From a virus, in the IMG/VR virus record IMGVR_UViG_3300031951_000389, positions 1 to 42,153 of that record: DNA of 42,153 nucleotides; one strand, given 5' to 3'. This document shows, piece by piece, positions 39,087 through 42,153 of this stretch (the stretch's first letter is position 1; every line of letters starts with the position of its first letter). Below the pieces are notes generated by a model. That model saw only the letters and a program-made list of their open reading frames with translations, was not told the DNA's origin and made no database searches. A program made the translations under genes and the position numbers.

Positions 39087-39542
39087 CTAGCTCGAAGCAG
39101 AGTTCGTAAGGGTCTGGCGCAGGCTCGCCTCGAAGTCCAGGCTCTCCATCGCTTTCTCGGCGGCGGCGGCGCCTTCGGCTCGCACCTTGCGGTACGCCGT
39201 CTGGTACTTCTCCATCGCCGTCCGGAGGAGCGTCCTCCTCGGCTCTTGGAAAAAATTTACAACCTCCGCGAGTAGCGCCTCCGCAGCGGTCTCAATAACG
39301 TCGCCGTTGATCGCCGCGAAAAAGTCGTCGTCGCTCTTGCCGGCAGCCTCGAGCTGCGGTCGCACGACGGCACAGAGCACCTCGCAGAACTTCACGTCGT
39401 CCTCGAACAGCTGGCCCACGGCCTTCTGGTCTCCCACCAGGCCGAGCAGGTTGATGCCTGTCAGATCGCGAACCCGCTTTACCGTGCCGACGTTGACGGC
39501 GATTTCGTACTGCCGACCGTCACTGGTCTGAAAAGGCTTCAT
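39087..39542 (-). CDS. Tail assembly chaperone, G part
   Basis: 151 residues; TAATG start overlap. KPFQTSDGRQYEIAVNVGTV, VRDLTGINLLGLVGD, FCEVLCAVVRPQLEAAGKSD and FFAAINGDVIETAAEALLAE match gpG-like tail chaperones. It coats the tape measure before the tube is built. Its last third overlaps the -1 frame of the GT part. Placement directly before the GT part and tape measure is standard. Confidence 0.8.
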   Translation of the reverse strand: MKPFQTSDGRQYEIAVNVGTVKRVRDLTGINLLGLVGDQKAVGQLFEDDVKFCEVLCAVVRPQLEAAGKSDDDFFAAINGDVIETAAEALLAEVVNFFQEPRRTLLRTAMEKYQTAYRKVRAEGAAAAEKAMESLDFEASLRQTLTNSASS

Positions 39543-39904
39543 TAGTAGTTCCAGAGCTTGAACGTCACGTCGTAGGCCAGCACGCCGTTGAGCGGGTTGG
39601 CAATCTGCATTTCCACGGGCACGAACGGCCCGCTAATCACGCCGTCGATTGAAAGATTCACCTTCTGCGGCGGATGCTTGTTGAACTTCGACCAAATACG
39701 GCCAATTTCCCTCTGCCAATACAGCGTTGTCCGGATGGTCACGTCCGTTTGCAGTGGCAGCGTCGAAGTCCACGAATGGTCCCAGGCCGTGACGTCGTGC
39801 TGCTTCGTGTCAATCGACACCTCGACGTCGCGAGTGCCTTCCATCACAAAGCCGTCAAGCCTGAACTTCTGGTTGTGCCCCAGCTTGACGTTGGTCGTCG
39901 GCAT
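39542..39904 (-). CDS. Tail tube-like protein 3
   Basis: 120 residues from the ATG at 39904. VKLGHNQKFRLDGFVMEGTR then DVEVSIDTKQHDVTAWDHSW, ending AYDVTFKLWNY. It has the same plan as the two genes upstream (xxLGxD...DVTxxxxxxxxDVTxxD). A beta-sandwich tube protein just before the G chaperone, so this is the best candidate for the true major tail tube subunit. Confidence 0.7.
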   Translation of the reverse strand: MPTTNVKLGHNQKFRLDGFVMEGTRDVEVSIDTKQHDVTAWDHSWTSTLPLQTDVTIRTTLYWQREIGRIWSKFNKHPPQKVNLSIDGVISGPFVPVEMQIANPLNGVLAYDVTFKLWNY

Positions 39905-39923
39905 GGCGAGCCCCGCGCTAGCG

Positions 39924-40280
39924 TCAGGCTCCGCCAGTAGACGGCGACAGTCCGTAGCTGATGGTGTATTCGACGGTGCCCCGCGGCGTGACCCGCTCCG
40001 AAATGTTGAGCACGGTCGCATCAAGGTCGCTCGGCAGACCTGCAACGTCCTGGGCCTCGCTATCGCCAACAGCAGCCGTGTGGTTCATGCACACCACGTC
40101 GATCGTGCATTCGGTGAGGCCAGGCATATAGGCCGCCTCGGTGATCGCCGTTGCGAGGAACGTGGTCACGTCCAACTCCTCGGCAGTGACGTTGATCGTC
40201 ACGTCGCGAATGTCGTCGTTGCTCACGCCGGGGAGCGATGCGACAGCGTCACGGCCCAGTTTGTATTGAACGGCAGGCAT
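39924..40280 (-). CDS. Tail tube-like protein 2
   Basis: 118 residues; GGAGAG lies before the ATG. VQYKLGRDAVASLPGVSNDD then IRDVTINVTAEELDVTTFLA, followed by VTPRGTVEYTISYGLS. Paralogous in plan to the genes on each side. May be a second tube-type subunit or a terminator/adaptor disc. Confidence 0.7.
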   Translation of the reverse strand: MPAVQYKLGRDAVASLPGVSNDDIRDVTINVTAEELDVTTFLATAITEAAYMPGLTECTIDVVCMNHTAAVGDSEAQDVAGLPSDLDATVLNISERVTPRGTVEYTISYGLSPSTGGA

Positions 40281-40302
40281 GGACTCTCCAGATAGCTAGG
40301 GG

Positions 40303-40680
40303 TCAGGTGCGGTAGCCGCCGGGGCCGACCTGCACGCGGTTGGCGGTCTCGTGCGGCGTGCCGGGGCGGAACTTGAGCCGGTAGGTGATGATGCCTGCCT
40401 GCGGCTCCTCGCGAGTCGCGGCCATGCAGACAACGTCAGTGAAGGCTTCGCCGTTCAGCGTGATCGTGTATGGCGAGCCAACCGTGAACGAGGTCGATGA
40501 CGTGGCAAACACGCTGCACTCGATCGTGGTGGCTGCAAACCCTGCGACTGTCAGCTTGAACGGCTTGGCGTGCTCGCGGGTCGTGACGTCGATCCGCTCG
40601 CCCTCCCGCGTCACCGTCAGCTCGGAGGCACCGGCCAGGCCCGACACGGTGTAGTCTTTGCCGAGCGTGTACGTCGCCAT
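40303..40680 (-). CDS. Tail tube-like protein 1
   Basis: 125 residues. TYTLGKDYTVSGLAGASELT then VTREGERIDVTTREHAKPFK, and TYRLKFRPGTPHETANRVQV. Starts the block after late box C; first of three paralogous tube-type genes. The 5' leader holds a TTCG hairpin. Confidence 0.7.
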   Translation of the reverse strand: MATYTLGKDYTVSGLAGASELTVTREGERIDVTTREHAKPFKLTVAGFAATTIECSVFATSSTSFTVGSPYTITLNGEAFTDVVCMAATREEPQAGIITYRLKFRPGTPHETANRVQVGPGGYRT

Positions 40681-40709
40681 GCTGCCCTCTAGCTACTGGT
40701 TGGGTCTTA

Positions 40710-40727
40710 GGCGGCACGAATGCCGCC
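40710..40727 (-). other. TTCG-tetraloop hairpin in the tail-operon leader
   Basis: GGCGGCA-TTCG-TGCCGCC on the minus strand: a perfect 7-bp stem with a UUCG-type loop, one base past late box C and 30 nt before the tube gene. A UUCG loop is unusually stable and would protect the 5' end of the message. Confidence 0.6.
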
Positions 40728-40753
40728 CCTGAACACCAGTATACCAGTGGTCT
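40728..40753 (-). promoter_or_regulatory. Late-gene tandem box, copy C
   Basis: Minus strand: AGACCACTGGTATACTGG then TGTTCAGG; tandem 8-mers CCACTGGT-ATACTGGT. TATACT resembles a -10. Precedes the tail tube genes. Confidence 0.55.
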
Positions 40754-41495
40754 ACGGACTGCCGACGCGGCCGGCGGAGAAGGCGCCCTCGAACATCTTG
40801 GCGAGCTTGGGGCGGCAGGCGGTGAGGGCCGGAAGCATATACGGGCGTGCCGGATAGTTGAACGTCTGCTTTTGTCCCGTTGGCAGCCACCGGCCTCCAC
40901 CAGGGCTCGTCCGTATGCTCGTCCACTTGACGATTGGCGTCTTGTATCGCGGGTGTTCCGGCACCCACATCCACTGCTGCAGCGTTTTGGTTCCGCCAAA
41001 CTCGTGCAGGTGAACGATGCTCCAATCGTCGCCCTTCTTGCTTGGGCCGGCGACTGCAGACTTAGTCGATAGATCGACTGCGTTGTAAAGATTCCTTCGG
41101 AACCCAAGCATGTGCGAGTGCGGGACGTGCGTGAACGGCGGCGTGCCTGGCGGAGAGGCGGGCGGGAACTTGATTTCCGCGATTCGCTGCTCAAGCCCGC
41201 GACGTGCCGACGCCCGCAGGCCAGGTGCTTTTAGCAGGATGGCCATTGGGATATTTCGGTTATCCCGCATGATCTTGAGTTTCGGGCGAGCTGCCCCAAC
41301 CTTCTTGATCGACTTTGCGGCCGTTCGACGCACCAGCAGCCCGCTTCGCGACAGGGAATAGTGCTCCATCCGCGTCAGGGCCGCTTTTACCTCCGCCCGG
41401 TCAAAGAAATACCGCGTGCTGATGGTAGTCGGGATCGACGGCACCCGCAGCTGCAAGCCGGGGAACAGGGCCGGGGCTCGGCGGACGAACAGCAT
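40752..41495 (-). CDS. Tail completion / HK97 gp10-like protein
   Basis: 247 residues; GAGG at 5 nt. LTRMEHYSLSRSGLLVRRTA, KSIKKVGAARPKLKI, and C-terminal YPARPYMLPALTACRPKLAK MFEG fit the gp10/gpG-like tail completion family (the ARPxxxPAL end is characteristic). It joins head and tail. The N-terminus is longer than usual and the true start may be the internal ATG at MEHYSL. Confidence 0.7.
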   Translation of the reverse strand: MLFVRRAPALFPGLQLRVPSIPTTISTRYFFDRAEVKAALTRMEHYSLSRSGLLVRRTAAKSIKKVGAARPKLKIMRDNRNIPMAILLKAPGLRASARRGLEQRIAEIKFPPASPPGTPPFTHVPHSHMLGFRRNLYNAVDLSTKSAVAGPSKKGDDWSIVHLHEFGGTKTLQQWMWVPEHPRYKTPIVKWTSIRTSPGGGRWLPTGQKQTFNYPARPYMLPALTACRPKLAKMFEGAFSAGRVGSP

Positions 41496-41505
41496 GGCGG
41501 CCTCG

Positions 41506-42000
41506 CTACGGGGCCGGGGGCTCTGGGGCCGCCAGCTTGTCCTGCGGCACCATCCACATCACTTCGATCTGCGACAGGAACACGTTCCGCTCGGTGAGGG
41601 CCTCGCGGTCATATGGGGTCGGTATCGAAATATCCGTCCAATCGGCGTATGGCAGTTCGGCCAGCGTGACGTGGTAGCTGCGGATCGCGTCCACGATGGC
41701 CATGTTCAAGTCTTCCAGGTCGGCAATTTCCTGGTCGCTGCCGACGTGCCTGGCCAGAACGATGCCGACGCCAACCTCGAAGAAGTCGGATCCCCGCGGC
41801 TGCCCCTGGTCGTTGCCGTTGACCCCGATCGGGCCTGGCACCACCGAGACCTTGAGGCTGCCCAGGTCCTCGAGCTGGTAGTCGGGCACCCGGCGGAAGG
41901 CCGCGGCGACCGCGGGGATCGCCGTGGTCCAGGTGTGAGCAGACAGGGCGGCGGCCAGTTCGGACGCCACAAGCCGCTGGATATGGGCAGGGGTTGGCAT
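41506..42000 (-). CDS. Tail terminator or neck protein
   Basis: 164 residues. AHIQRLVASELAAALSAHTW then LKVSVVPGPIGVNGNDQGQP, FFEVGVGIVLARHVGSDQEI and NVFLSQIEVMWMVPQDKLA show the alpha/beta pattern of small tail-terminator proteins (position directly before the gp10-like gene agrees). Family not certain. Confidence 0.65.
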   Translation of the reverse strand: MPTPAHIQRLVASELAAALSAHTWTTAIPAVAAAFRRVPDYQLEDLGSLKVSVVPGPIGVNGNDQGQPRGSDFFEVGVGIVLARHVGSDQEIADLEDLNMAIVDAIRSYHVTLAELPYADWTDISIPTPYDREALTERNVFLSQIEVMWMVPQDKLAAPEPPAP

Positions 42001-42027
42001 ACCCCTATTAGACCATGGTCCGGATGC

Positions 42028-42153
42028 TCAATGTGTAGCGCACTTCGTCCGATCCAGCAGGCCGCGAAGCGTGGCTACACTCCAGCCGCTGCCCTCAAGG
42101 TGTGCCGCCGCCCGCTCCACCGCGTCACGTTCATCTCCGGTCAGCCGTAGGCG
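42028..42153 (-). CDS. C-terminal end of an unidentified phage protein
   Basis: 41 codons and stop in frame with the window end; the 5' part lies outside. LTGDERDAVERAAAHLEGSG then WSVATLRGLLDR is a helical segment of a type frequent in small proteins of planctomycete-like phages. Nothing more can be said. Confidence 0.5.
   Translation of the reverse strand, partial: RLRLTGDERDAVERAAAHLEGSGWSVATLRGLLDRTKCATH

Noticed and set aside
1-42153. A complete circular genome joined at the window ends
   Set aside because: The LamG frame could be read across the join, but the typical sequence after DYNRK is missing and no end overlap is present, so the window more likely is a slice.

Overview
The window reads as most of the genome of a temperate, siphovirus-like tailed phage with very high GC. 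The host is probably a planctomycete or a similar high-GC bacterium. This is inferred from the phage-borne CsrA, the exported papain-like peptidase, the cysteine-rich envelope and virion proteins and the codon use; no host gene is present to prove it. Both ends cut through phage genes (a LamG-type tail protein at base 1, an unnamed short gene at base 42153), so the genome continues outside the window. The attachment-site-like tRNA fragment lies in the middle with phage genes on both sides. That suggests an unintegrated (virion or circular) form rather than a prophage with host flanks.

Layout. (1) 1-10.3 kb, minus strand: head and fibre genes, read leftward as nuclease, large terminase, small membrane protein, portal, protease-capsid fusion, DUF2190 cement protein, connector-like proteins, tail fibre, LamG protein. 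(2) 10.3-16.6 kb, minus strand: early and replication genes. These include a LexA-type DNA-binding protein, a DUF1376 replication protein whose gene carries 12-bp iterons, an HNH nuclease, a lone serine-recombinase catalytic domain, SSB, a tyrosine recombinase, a Sak4-like ATPase and csrA. They are led by a strong sigma70-type promoter with an inverted-repeat operator at 16.7 kb. (3) 16.7-19.1 kb, switch region: Cro/CI-type repressor, attachment site, integrase, a secreted PDZ protein, and a 555-bp non-coding stretch full of iterons and palindromes. (4) 19.1-25.4 kb, plus strand: a very GC-rich accessory operon of small proteins with an ArdC-type antirestriction protein, two helix-turn-helix proteins and a lone primase-polymerase domain. 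(5) 25.4-31.8 kb, minus strand: probable lysis and late-accessory block (papain-like peptidase, several small membrane proteins, Cys-rich protein, dNMP kinase, metallophosphoesterase). (6) 31.9-42.15 kb, minus strand: tail genes (tail completion proteins, three paralogous tube-like proteins, G/GT chaperones with a probable frameshift, tape measure, baseplate and spike proteins).

Regulatory logic. The accessory operon has four TTGAC-type promoters with a palindromic CCGATCGG core (one a 7-of-8 variant) in the same place in a 16-nt spacer, plus a fifth promoter-less copy. At the two that drive HTH genes, the predicted transcription start falls on the A of the ATG. The leftward late genes have a different repeated box, a tandem 8-mer ACACTGGT, in three intergenic gaps. 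These two signal families, the phage-borne CsrA and the iteron-rich non-coding region are the most interesting content.

Almost all minus-strand genes are packed with ATGA, TGATG or longer overlaps, so translational coupling is probably general. Names rest on reading the protein sequences by eye; no database search was possible.
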